NCBI GenBank assembly: GCA_003481005.1
Contig: QUKC01000010.1
Span: 62,001 to 126,000, forward strand
From: Firmicutes bacterium TM09-10
GTDB taxonomy: Bacteria; Bacillota; Clostridia; Lachnospirales; Lachnospiraceae
DNA: 64,000 nt
Direction of reading: 5' to 3'
Below the pieces are notes generated by a model. The model saw only the letters and a program-made list of their open reading frames with translations. It had not been told where the DNA came from and did no database searches. Positions 43,517 to 51,600 of this stretch are shown piece after piece. How positions within the stretch are numbered: the first letter of the stretch is position 1; each line of letters starts with the position of its first letter. A program made the translations under genes and the position numbers.

Positions 43517-44647
43517 TTATCCCAAGGTCTCCGCAATCTCTTCCGCAAACATCTGCTCTGCTTTCCGAATGCTGTTTTTCAGACGATACTGGTTGGCGCT
43601 CTCCGCATAGACACGTGCCATCTGATGCCGTGCTGTTGCATGCTCATACCACCAGTCAATCCGCTCCGCCAGATCGTCTACGTTGCCCGCTTCGAATAAA
43701 CTCCTGTGATCGAGGGCAAACTGCGGGGTAGCTGAAAGCGGCGAATCCGCGATGACCGGAACCAGCCCGGACGCAACCGCTTCCAGGCAGGCGATCGCCT
43801 CGATTTCGACGTCCGCCGCATGGACGTACAAATCGCTCATCGCCATCAGTTCGCACAGTCGCTCCGTATCAAAAAATCCCATGATCGGAGGATAGCGCAG
43901 CGACCTTCCCTGCCAGCGCAGGCTGCGCTCCTTCGGTCCCTGTCCCGCCAAAATCAGCTGAATCCTGTGGGAATGTGCAGATCGTTTTACCGCTTCTATT
44001 AAAACATCCTGCCGTTTTTCTTCTGAATAACGTCCAATCATCAAAATGACGAATTTATGCGCCAGCTCCGGCTCCTTTTGGCGCACGCGCGGATAAAATT
44101 CATCCGATACGCCGTTCGATATAATATGAAGCTTTGCCTGATAGCCGTGTTCCTTTAACTGCCCCGCGATAAACGGGCTCGGGCAGTGGATATGCGTAAA
44201 TTCATTATAAAAATCATCTCGGAACCATTCATACAAAAGCTCATTGGCCTTTTTATTTTTCCCAAGATGAATCGTCGATGTAATGTTTTCCGGCTGCACA
44301 TGGAACGCCGCTGTCACCGGTTTGCCCATTTCCTTTGCAATCCGCAGTCCGACACGGGAAAGCGCAAAGGGCATCATAAAATGCACCACGTCCGCCCATG
44401 CGATCGCCTGCTCCAGCACGCTGCGGTTCGGTTTCGCAAACACCATGCCCTGACTTCTGATAATAGAATCCGCAACCGGCAGAAAATGGATCTCCGGCAT
44501 CGGATATTTGCCTCTCGCAGGTTTTCCCGTCGCTGCAACCCGAACCTCGTTTCCATCCGCCGCCAGCGCCTGGGCAAACCGACGCGCACTGATCGTTGTT
44601 CCGTTATTTCCCTGATCGAACTGGTCAATTACCAACAGGATTTTCAT
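43517..44647 (-). CDS. GT4 glycosyltransferase (glycolipid type)
   Basis: 376 residues, RBS GGAGTAGGAT. GT-B fold: GTTISARRFAQALAADGNEV in the acceptor half, then ILMIGRYSEEKRQDVLIEAV and the donor-site E-x7-E (EIEAIACLEAVASG). The layout is typical of diacylglycerol glucosyltransferases that transfer from UDP-sugars. Supported by plsC downstream and galE nearby. The acceptor is inferred. Confidence 0.88.
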   Translation of the reverse strand: MKILLVIDQFDQGNNGTTISARRFAQALAADGNEVRVAATGKPARGKYPMPEIHFLPVADSIIRSQGMVFAKPNRSVLEQAIAWADVVHFMMPFALSRVGLRIAKEMGKPVTAAFHVQPENITSTIHLGKNKKANELLYEWFRDDFYNEFTHIHCPSPFIAGQLKEHGYQAKLHIISNGVSDEFYPRVRQKEPELAHKFVILMIGRYSEEKRQDVLIEAVKRSAHSHRIQLILAGQGPKERSLRWQGRSLRYPPIMGFFDTERLCELMAMSDLYVHAADVEIEAIACLEAVASGLVPVIADSPLSATPQFALDHRSLFEAGNVDDLAERIDWWYEHATARHQMARVYAESANQYRLKNSIRKAEQMFAEEIAETLG

Positions 44648-44708
44648 ATCCTACTCCATTCCGCAGACTTCTCTAAAGCCTGCCCCTCACATTTTTCCGT
44701 TCTTTCCA

Positions 44709-44800
44709 CTCATTTCTGCGCACGCTTTTTGCGCATGCCGAGTTTGTGTCAAGTGCGCGCAGACACAAATCGCGTGATTGAAAAATTTTATTTTTCAATC
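44709..44800. repeat. 92-bp dispersed structured repeat, copy B (inverted)
   Basis: 87 of 92 positions match copy A at 24589-24680 in the opposite orientation. It begins the base after the stop codon of 44801-45268 and forms the 3' end of that gene's message, whereas copy A is a 5' leader. Confidence 0.85.
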
Positions 44801-45268
44801 TTACTCCGCGGTACTTTCCGTCTCCGGCATCGTTGTTTCGATGACGAAAAATCTGCTGCCGGTCATACTGCGGAACAGATCCGGCGTAGAAGCCGCCCCG
44901 GTATACCACTGTCCATCGTAATAAATATCGTTTTCATAAACACCGATCTTCAATTCTCTTCCATCCTGAAAAGTGAATACATAGCAGGTATCCGGCTCAT
45001 GCTCCTGTGTCGTCTTAAACCGTCTCGAAAGGACACCTGCCACTTCCGCCGCACGTACGATATTGTCCTGATCCGTAAAAGCCTGCTCTGCCCCGTTTTG
45101 TGTCACAACGACAGATACAAGATCTGTACGCCTGTCCAGTGTCGTCGCCAGCGGTCTTCCCTGCATAATGAAAAAAGCAAGCAGCACTACAGCAACACTG
45201 ATCACTGTCGGACGTATAAAATGCCATGTCCTTTTCCACTTTGGTTCTTCCTGCATCTTCTGATTCAT
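44801..45268 (-). CDS. Uncharacterised membrane-anchored protein
   Basis: 155 residues from MNQKMQEEPKWKR, with GGAGG 5 nt before; the longer frame has no such site. One membrane segment near residues 22-42 (PTVISVAVVLLAFFIMQG) and an extracellular beta-rich domain (VVTQNGAEQAFTDQDNI, YVFTFQDGRELKIGVYEND). No recognised family. Possibly a cell-envelope protein linked with the downstream glycosyltransferase, 150 nt away across the repeat. Confidence 0.75.
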   Translation of the reverse strand: MNQKMQEEPKWKRTWHFIRPTVISVAVVLLAFFIMQGRPLATTLDRRTDLVSVVVTQNGAEQAFTDQDNIVRAAEVAGVLSRRFKTTQEHEPDTCYVFTFQDGRELKIGVYENDIYYDGQWYTGAASTPDLFRSMTGSRFFVIETTMPETESTAE

Positions 45269-45375
45269 AGATTCCTCCGTCTCCGCCGCATATCCGGCGT
45301 GTTTTGATCCCGCCTCATGAACAATTACAGATATTGTATCAATTGTAGCATAAAAGCGCAAACATTAGAATGCGC

Positions 45376-45438
45376 TTCGTGGCTCCCTGCGGACAGATTC
45401 TCACGCGAGCATGGAATCTGTCCACAGGGAGCCACGAA
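45376..45438. repeat. 25-bp inverted repeat with 13-nt loop
   Basis: Arms 45376-45400 and 45414-45438 pair with one mismatch (TTCGTGGCTCCCTG core). No T-run on either side, so it is not a plain terminator. Confidence 0.8.
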
Positions 45439-45446
45439 TAAACTGT

Positions 45447-45476
45447 AAAAAAAAAGAATGTGCCTTGGCACATTCT
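45447..45476 (-). terminator. Strong minus-strand terminator
   Basis: AGAATGTGCC and GGCACATTCT with a 2-nt loop (paired core), followed by nine T on the minus strand. No gene ends here, so it must stop a transcript starting between it and about 45570, where GC-rich hairpins (GCGCCTCGGCGC, GGTTGCCGAAGCAACC) also occur. Confidence 0.75.
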
Positions 45477-45576
45477 CGCGCCGAGGCGCGGTTGCTTCGG
45501 CAACCATCTACCCCTGCGCCGAGTGCGCATCCTAAGCGGAGCGTTTTTTTCGTATGGAAACGAAGTTTCCTATACA

Positions 45577-45717
45577 ATAAAAAAGCGCCCTTCTGCCTGA
45601 AGGGGGGGAGGGTGGCAGAAGGGCTCTAAAGGGGGGTATAGTATATAAAAAAGAGGGGGTACGCTTAATATAACATTAAGCTTTATCGATTGGCTTTTTT
45701 CGCTCTCGCCTTTCGAT
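45577..45717 (-). ncRNA. Candidate C-rich small RNA
   Basis: A well-placed promoter (45724-45751), no open frame with a ribosome site, then two C-rich tracts (CCCCCTCTTTTTTATATACT, then ATACCCCCC; 45631-45659) and a terminator with an 11-bp stem (GGCAGAAGGGC/GCCCTTCTGCC), a C-rich loop (ACCCTCCCCCCCTTCA) and a T-run. Predicted length is about 140 nt. C-rich tracts that pair with AGGGGG-type ribosome sites are typical of Firmicute regulators such as RsaE/RoxS. This one is inferred only from sequence. Confidence 0.6.
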
Positions 45718-45723
45718 GATTCC

Positions 45724-45751
45724 ATTTTATCTTTTTTCTGAGATTTGTCAA
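45724..45751 (-). promoter_or_regulatory. Promoter of the candidate small RNA
   Basis: TTGACA (45746-45751), 16 bp, TAAAAT (45724-45729). The same boxes, spacing and TTGACAAAT start are seen at the HPr-like gene promoter (46408-46435). Confidence 0.7.
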
Positions 45752-45940
45752 CATGCCCCAAACCCGCATAAAATCAAGGGTTTTTGTCACTTTTTCAATT
45801 TGCTTTCGCTTCTTTTTATCCGATTTTATAAAAAATATCCATGAATTGTGAACACTTTTTTCCATAAGGGATCGTTCTCACATTCTTTTGCACAAAAACT
45901 TTTTTCTATTTTCCAAAACTTTGTAATAATTTATTTTTGA

Positions 45941-46010
45941 GATGCCAGAGTCAAAAGTTCTAAGCCTCCATGGGCTCACGGATGGGATTCTCCCATCCGC
46001 ACCCGTTAAA
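45941..46010 (+). repeat. Relative of the left end of the 21324 repeat
   Basis: GATGCCAGAGTCAAAAGTTC followed by TAAGCC matches 23 of 26 bases of 21326-21351. The following DNA is also hairpin-forming (GGATGGGA/TCCCATCC) but diverged, and no right end is present. Confidence 0.65.
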
Positions 46011-46028
46011 TTCTGCTTTACCTCATTA

Positions 46029-46064
46029 TAAAAAACCAGCTGCCATTGGGGGATGGCAGCTGGT
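46029..46064 (-). terminator. Terminator of the HPr-like gene
   Basis: ACCAGCTGCCAT/ATGGCAGCTGGT is a perfect 12-bp stem with a 6-nt loop and a T-run on the minus strand. Just upstream of it in the message (46072-46094) lies CCCCTCTTTTTTATACCCCC, the same C-rich motif as in the candidate small RNA. Confidence 0.85.
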
Positions 46065-46107
46065 CAAAAAAGGGGGGGGTATAAAAAAGAGGGGAAATAA
46101 GCAATTT

Positions 46108-46344
46108 TTACGCTACTGCGAATTTCTGAATCGCATCTACGAATTCAGCGTTTTCACCATGGCAGTTTACGGTAAGAATCTTGGCAAGACCAAGACTGAT
46201 AATTCCAAGAATGGATTTTGCATCCACAATGGTGGAATCATACTGAATATCTACATCAAAGTCGCATTTTTCTGCTGCCCTTACGAACTCCCGGACATCA
46301 GCCGTCGCATTCAAACGGATTTTCATTTTATTCATGTTATCCAC
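46108..46344 (-). CDS. HPr-family protein without the active-site His (Crh-like)
   Basis: 78 residues from a GTG start; AAGGAG is 8 nt upstream of it and 17 nt from the next ATG. The HPr fold is clear, with VDAKSILGIISLGL matching the Ser-46 region that HPr kinase phosphorylates. The usual GLHARPA loop is replaced by ATADVREFV, so there is no phosphorylatable His-15. This is the pattern of Bacillus Crh, a CcpA co-repressor that does not take part in sugar phosphotransfer. A regulatory role is inferred. Confidence 0.85.
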   Translation of the reverse strand: MDNMNKMKIRLNATADVREFVRAAEKCDFDVDIQYDSTIVDAKSILGIISLGLAKILTVNCHGENAEFVDAIQKFAVA

Positions 46345-46407
46345 GCCGATATCTCCTTCCGAACAGTTTCCAAATTTTATTCAGCAGCTTTCGCTGTTGT
46401 TGGTTTT

Positions 46408-46435
46408 ATTTTATGCAGTTTTGGCAATTTGTCAA
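46408..46435 (-). promoter_or_regulatory. Promoter of the HPr-like gene
   Basis: TTGACA (46430-46435), 16 bp, TAAAAT (46408-46413), giving a leader of about 60 nt. Confidence 0.7.
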
Positions 46436-46536
46436 CACGTCCGTTTTTCTCCTGTTCTGAGCCATTTTTGTGAAAAAAGAAATGTTTTTGTCCTGTTTTT
46501 TCCTATCTTTTGTCTCTTTTTCTCTATCATGAGCCG

Positions 46537-46571
46537 AAATATGAGAATTCTGTGAAATCGTTCTCATATTT
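46537..46571. other. Inverted repeat in the degV upstream region
   Basis: AAATATGAGAA and TTCTCATATTT are perfect 11-bp arms 13 bp apart, followed by TCTTTTTG. It is either an operator or a weak terminator. The rest of 46436-46702 is AT-rich and shows no gene. Confidence 0.5.
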
Positions 46572-46702
46572 CTTTTTGCAATTTGTCCCCATTTCTGCAA
46601 AAATTTTGTCAAATATTCTTTTCTCCTTCTCCCTTTTTTCTTTTTTTCCCTTGTGCTACACTAACTACAGACCAAAACTGCTCTCAGAAAGGACTTGAAA
46701 CT

Positions 46703-47551
46703 ATGGTAAAAATAATTTCCGACAGTACCTGTGACCTCACCCCGGATCTGCTTTCCAAATATGATATCGATATTCTGCCGCTTCATATCCTGCTTGGAGA
46801 GAAGGAATATAAAGACGGAAAAGATATTACTCCGGATCAAATCTATTCCTGGTCAGATGCTAATAAAACAACACCCAAAACCTCTGCACCCGCTCTTTCT
46901 GAAACCATCGATCTATTCCGCCCTTATGTGGAGGAAGGACGCAATATTGTCTGTTTCTCGATCTCTAACAGTATGTCCTCTTCCGGCAATGTTATGCAGC
47001 TTGCGGCAGAAGAACTGGACGCGCAGGATCTGATCACGGTGATCGACTCTGCAAATCTATCCACCGGCATCGGTCTTCTGGTCATAGAAGCCGCTATTCT
47101 GGCACAAAACAACAAAACAGCGGCAGAAATCTCTGTCGCTGTAGAAAGTTTAAAACCGTATGTCCGTGCCAGCTTTGTCGTTGACACACTCACTTATCTG
47201 CATCGCGGAGGACGCTGCAGCGCCATCGCCGCCATGGCAGGAGGTCTTTTAAAGCTCCACCCCCAGATCATCGTAGAGCACGGTGCCATGAAACCGACAA
47301 AAAAATACCGGGGCAAAATGGATTCCGTTATCCTTTCCTATGTGAAAGATATGGAGCCTGCTTTAAAGCATGCGCGTCCGGATCGCGTGTTTATCACACA
47401 TTCCGGCTGTGAGCCAACCATTATAAATGCGGTCCGCTCCTATCTCGAAGGTCTCGGAATCTTCCGTGAAATCCTCGAAACCCGGGCAGGCGGCGTAATT
47501 TCCAGCCACTGCGGTCCCGGAACCCTCGGCGTTTTATTCATCGAATCCTGA
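46703..47551 (+). CDS. DegV family fatty-acid-binding protein (second copy)
   Basis: 282 residues from MVKIISDSTCDLTPDLL, after GAAAGGA; the open frame extends 40 residues upstream through T-rich DNA and is rejected. Motifs: SDSTCDL, CFSISNSMSSSGNVM (fatty-acid head-group loop), DTLTYLHRGGRCS and the final HCGPGTLGVLFI. Like FakB it should present a fatty acid to FakA. It differs from the copy at 26167, so the two may prefer different chains. Confidence 0.93.
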   Translation: MVKIISDSTCDLTPDLLSKYDIDILPLHILLGEKEYKDGKDITPDQIYSWSDANKTTPKTSAPALSETIDLFRPYVEEGRNIVCFSISNSMSSSGNVMQLAAEELDAQDLITVIDSANLSTGIGLLVIEAAILAQNNKTAAEISVAVESLKPYVRASFVVDTLTYLHRGGRCSAIAAMAGGLLKLHPQIIVEHGAMKPTKKYRGKMDSVILSYVKDMEPALKHARPDRVFITHSGCEPTIINAVRSYLEGLGIFREILETRAGGVISSHCGPGTLGVLFIES

Positions 47552-47623
47552 TCTGCCTGTCCTTTTTGTCAGCTGAGTTTACATACCTCCTGTCAAAGAG
47601 GGCAGGCATTTTCCTGTCAGAAA

Positions 47624-48571
47624 TCAGATCAGGCAATACGCAACTGCCGCCAGCACTGTCTGAAGAATCAGGAAGCGCACAACAACCTGGGTATCCGACC
47701 AGCCAAGATTCTTACGCACATGATCATGCAGCGGTGTTCTCGTCTTTTTCAGAATGGAAATCTTCAAAAAGCGCTTGAGCGCTATCTTCACAAGCCCGAT
47801 TCCGCCGTCCACAATCATTACCGCAGCCAGCAGAATATAGATAAACGGATGCGTGGATTTCAGCGCGATAACCGCGATATAAAATCCAAGGGCCCTGGAA
47901 CCTGCATCACCCATCAGCATGCTGCTGGGTGAGCTGTTAAAGTACAGATAAGCAAACAAAACCGAAAGGAACAAAAAGTTCGCCATCGCGTATTTCTGCA
48001 GAATGGGCGCAAACAGCACACCAAACGCCAGAAGTGTCACACTGCAAAGACTCGCGCACAGACCATCCACGCCGTCCGTACAGTTCGTCACGTTGACCGA
48101 AACCCAGATCAAAATCACGCCGAGAATCAGAAACAGCGCCTTCGGAATCACGATTTCATCCGCGCCGAAACAGATCGTCGTGGAGTTAAAATTCATATAA
48201 GTTAAAACCGCTACGACAGAAATGACGAGGTCGATCAGTCCTTTCTTGTATTCGTTCCATGGCGTCTTCGAAGCGTCATCCAGATATCCGCTGATCATCA
48301 TTGCAAACAGTAAAATCCCATAGATCACATACTCCACGTCAAGCGGAAGAAATAACACGCTGCTGATTAAAAAGCACAGCACAAAAATGAAACCAACCCC
48401 GCGCAGCTTTCCTTTCGACAGGCTTCCATTTACGGCAAACGCCCGCCCCTGATCACTGGGCAAAAAGGAAAACGGATGCTCCAGTAAAAAAAAGGTCAGA
48501 ATAAACGTCACGATCATTCCGATCATCAGGATATGATTCGTGCTCAGATAATGTTCCAGAATCGAATACAT
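47624..48571 (-). CDS. mraY: Phospho-N-acetylmuramoyl-pentapeptide-transferase (MraY-like)
   Basis: 315 residues, RBS GGGAG. About ten membrane segments. Motifs of the polyprenyl-phosphate GlcNAc/MurNAc-pentapeptide transferase family: GYLDDASK (DDxxK), VTNCTDGVDGL, GDAGSRALGF and TRTPLHDH, the last two specific to MraY. It makes lipid I in wall synthesis. It lies alone, not in a division-cell-wall cluster, so it may be a second copy; mraY is my best reading. Confidence 0.85.
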   Translation of the reverse strand: MYSILEHYLSTNHILMIGMIVTFILTFFLLEHPFSFLPSDQGRAFAVNGSLSKGKLRGVGFIFVLCFLISSVLFLPLDVEYVIYGILLFAMMISGYLDDASKTPWNEYKKGLIDLVISVVAVLTYMNFNSTTICFGADEIVIPKALFLILGVILIWVSVNVTNCTDGVDGLCASLCSVTLLAFGVLFAPILQKYAMANFLFLSVLFAYLYFNSSPSSMLMGDAGSRALGFYIAVIALKSTHPFIYILLAAVMIVDGGIGLVKIALKRFLKISILKKTRTPLHDHVRKNLGWSDTQVVVRFLILQTVLAAVAYCLI

Positions 48572-48691
48572 AACTTCTTTCTCCCATCGACTTATTTGCA
48601 GGCATCCGCCCTCGTCGGAAGCCCTACTCCGATAGTATACGGCGATCCCATCAGGATTTCAATCTTTATTCCAGTGCTTCCTGCATACACG

Positions 48692-51600
48692 TTATCCGAT
48701 CCAGTGCATCATCGTCGCCAGAAGCTGCGGTACCTCCACGGGCTTGCCCATGTGAGCGTCCATTCCGGCACGCAGCGCCCGTTCACTGTCCTCCGCAAAC
48801 ACGTTCGCCGTCAGCGCGATGATGGGCAGGTGCTTTCGTTTCAGCTTCTTTTCATACTGACGAATCTGTCTGGCTGCCTCGTAGCCGTCCATTTCCGGCA
48901 TCTGCACGTCCATAAATACAAGATCGAAATAATCCTCCGGGTTGTTCTGTACCAGACGTACCGCTTCTGTTCCATTGACCGCCTCTTCGATGGAAATTCC
49001 GGTTTCACGAATTAACTCCTTTAAAATCTCCCGGTTCAGTTCGTTGTCCTCTGCAAGCAGCAGACGGTTTTGCTCAAATCTGCCCCGGCATTCGTCCAGC
49101 CTCCAGACTTTTCCGCGCTCCTCTGTTACAGCTGCTTCCGCTTTTTTTAACCGCAGCAGCACCTCGAACGTCGTGCCTTCTTCCTCTTTGCTGTCTACCC
49201 GGATATCGCCACCCATCATTTCGACAAATGCCTTCGTAATGCTCATGCCAAGTCCGGTTCCTTCGAATTTGCCGTCCGCAACCTTCTGTTCCCGCGCAAA
49301 TGGCTCGAATAACTTTTCCAGGAATTCTTTACTCATACCGATTCCGTTATCCTGCACGACAAACCGATATATCTGGTCGCTTCCGATCTCCTCCCGCTTT
49401 TCCGCGAGAAAACGGATTGTCCCGCCCTCCGGCGTATATTTGACGGCGTTCGACGCCAGATTTAACAAAATCTCCAGAATCCTGGTCGCGTCCCCGTAAA
49501 CCGACTCTTCCGGCAGACGGTCCATATCCACCTGCAGCGTCATCTTCTTTTTCTCGATATTGTCCTGTAAAAGCATCAGCACATTGTCCACAACACTATG
49601 TATGAGGATCGGTTTTTCGATAAGTTCCATTCTGCCGCTTTCGATCTTGGACATATTCAGCACTTCGTTAATCAATTTCAAAAGATGCCCGGACGCCTGC
49701 TCGATTTTTCCAAGGCAGTCCATCACCCGCTCCGGTTCCCCGATATTTTCCGAAGCGATCCGCGTCATCCCCATAATCGCGTTCATCGGCGTGCGGATAT
49801 CGTGGGACATATTCGATAAAAAAATACTCTTTGCACGGTTGGCACGCTCCGCCTGCTCCTGGGCAAACTCCATCGCCTCTTTTAACTGCTCCTGCTGCTT
49901 TTTGACTGTATCAATATCCCGGACGCTTAAAACGACAACCTGGGGCGAGCCGTTTTTTTCCTCCGCCATCACAAACTGCAGACGCATCCAACGGTAATGG
50001 TCCTTTATCCAAACCCGGATTTCCAGTTCGAAGCTTCCGTCCATGGACATCAGACGTTCCCCGAGCACGCCATAATCCCTCAGGCGCTTTACCTGCTGCA
50101 GATCGTCCGGATGCACACACTGGTTCACAATACTGTCCGCAAATTCCTGAAAGGTTCCCTCCTGCAGTCCCTCCAACACCGGATCGTCGATATGATGCAC
50201 CAGATACACATGATCCTCGTCCAGACAGATTCGCGCCAGAAGAATGGTGGATTTCGCAAGGGACGCCAACACCTGACGCTGTCCGCGATTTTCCTCCTGA
50301 ATATTTGCCAGAAGCATATTTGCCGTTCCCGCCTGCTCCTGATGAAGCAGCTCCGCTTCCGCAAAGGCTCCCGCCCCTACGTTCGGTTTCTTTTCCACAC
50401 GCCCTCCGACAAAATCATGATAGGCGCTGTAATAAACTGCCATTCTGCCGCCGCTGCACAGATAACTCAGCTCTCCCCGAAGTCCATCGTCATTCAAGAT
50501 CATCTCCACCAGCTGCGGCTGATACAGATAGCCTGCGCCCAGCTTTAATTCCTCCCAGAACGCCTCTATCTTCCGGTTCTGACGGTACACACGTCCGATC
50601 TCGTCCGTCGCCGCCTCCATCCGGTCACAAATCCGAAACAGGTCGATCATAAACCGCGCAGACGATGCCGTATGGTCGAAATTCGCCGGGTAGCCGTGCT
50701 TTCCGTCATAGGATTTATGATGCCCAAGCGCAACATCACACAGCTCCGGGTCGAAATTCAGCTTTTTGAGCATCTCATAGCCTTCTCTGGAATGCTCCCG
50801 CAGAAGCTCCATTTCCTCCGGCTCCAGCCGCCTGTTCTGCAAAAGAATCAGCTCGAGGTAATTTAATTTTCCGATATCATAAAAGAGCGCCGTATCCGAA
50901 ACAAATTTTTCAAACTCGCCGCGCTTTTCCAGCACTTCGACGACATTTGCCGTGTTGCGCATTCCTACCAGGAGTTCCGGTTTTTCATCCATAACATGAC
51001 GCAGAAGTACCAGTGCCAGACGCTCCACCAAAATCGAATGCATCAGCGATATCTCATCCCGGTTTATCAGCATGTTCAGAAAATAATAGGCGTCCACGCG
51101 TTTCGTCCCCAATGTTCGAAACAGCTCCATCAGGGCGCTTCGAACTGTGCCGTTGACAAAGGTTGCCCTATCGTTTCGCGGAAGCTTTTCTACAAATTCC
51201 GTAAAACGCGGCAAAATGAACTGTCCAACCTTTTCCAGAAGCTCTGTATGCTCTGCAAGCCCCGGCGTCCCCGCCAGATTGACCAGATGGTACATGTTGA
51301 TCTGATAGCCGCGGCTGTCCACAATCGCAGTCGTTTCATCCCCGAAATCATTTCTGGTTGCTTCAAAATATTCCATCATTTTATGGAGATATTCTTCCAG
51401 ACCGATTTTTTCCAGATAGACTTTCGCTTTCCAGTAATTGCAATAAATCTCGTCCTGAATCCCGCAGGCAACCTCCAGACTGTCCTCGCCCTTTCCGGGA
51501 TGCGCCTGAAGGCTCTCCTTCAGGGCGTCCTGATACAGACCATCCAGCAGCCTACAGCAGCGCTCCAGCATCTCCGGAATCATGTCGTTTCGTTGGTCGC

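Noticed and set aside
44186..45307. 373-codon open frame on the plus strand
   Set aside because: Runs opposite two minus-strand genes and through the 92-bp repeat; its composition is not protein-like.
45683..45865. 60-residue basic peptide on the minus strand
   Set aside because: The frame overlaps the promoter and 5' part of the candidate small RNA, lacks a ribosome site and is simply AT-rich.
45585..46094. G-quadruplex-forming tracts on the plus strand
   Set aside because: G-runs of 5-8 exist but fewer than four occur within a normal quadruplex distance. They are better explained as the complement of C-rich RNA motifs next to terminators.
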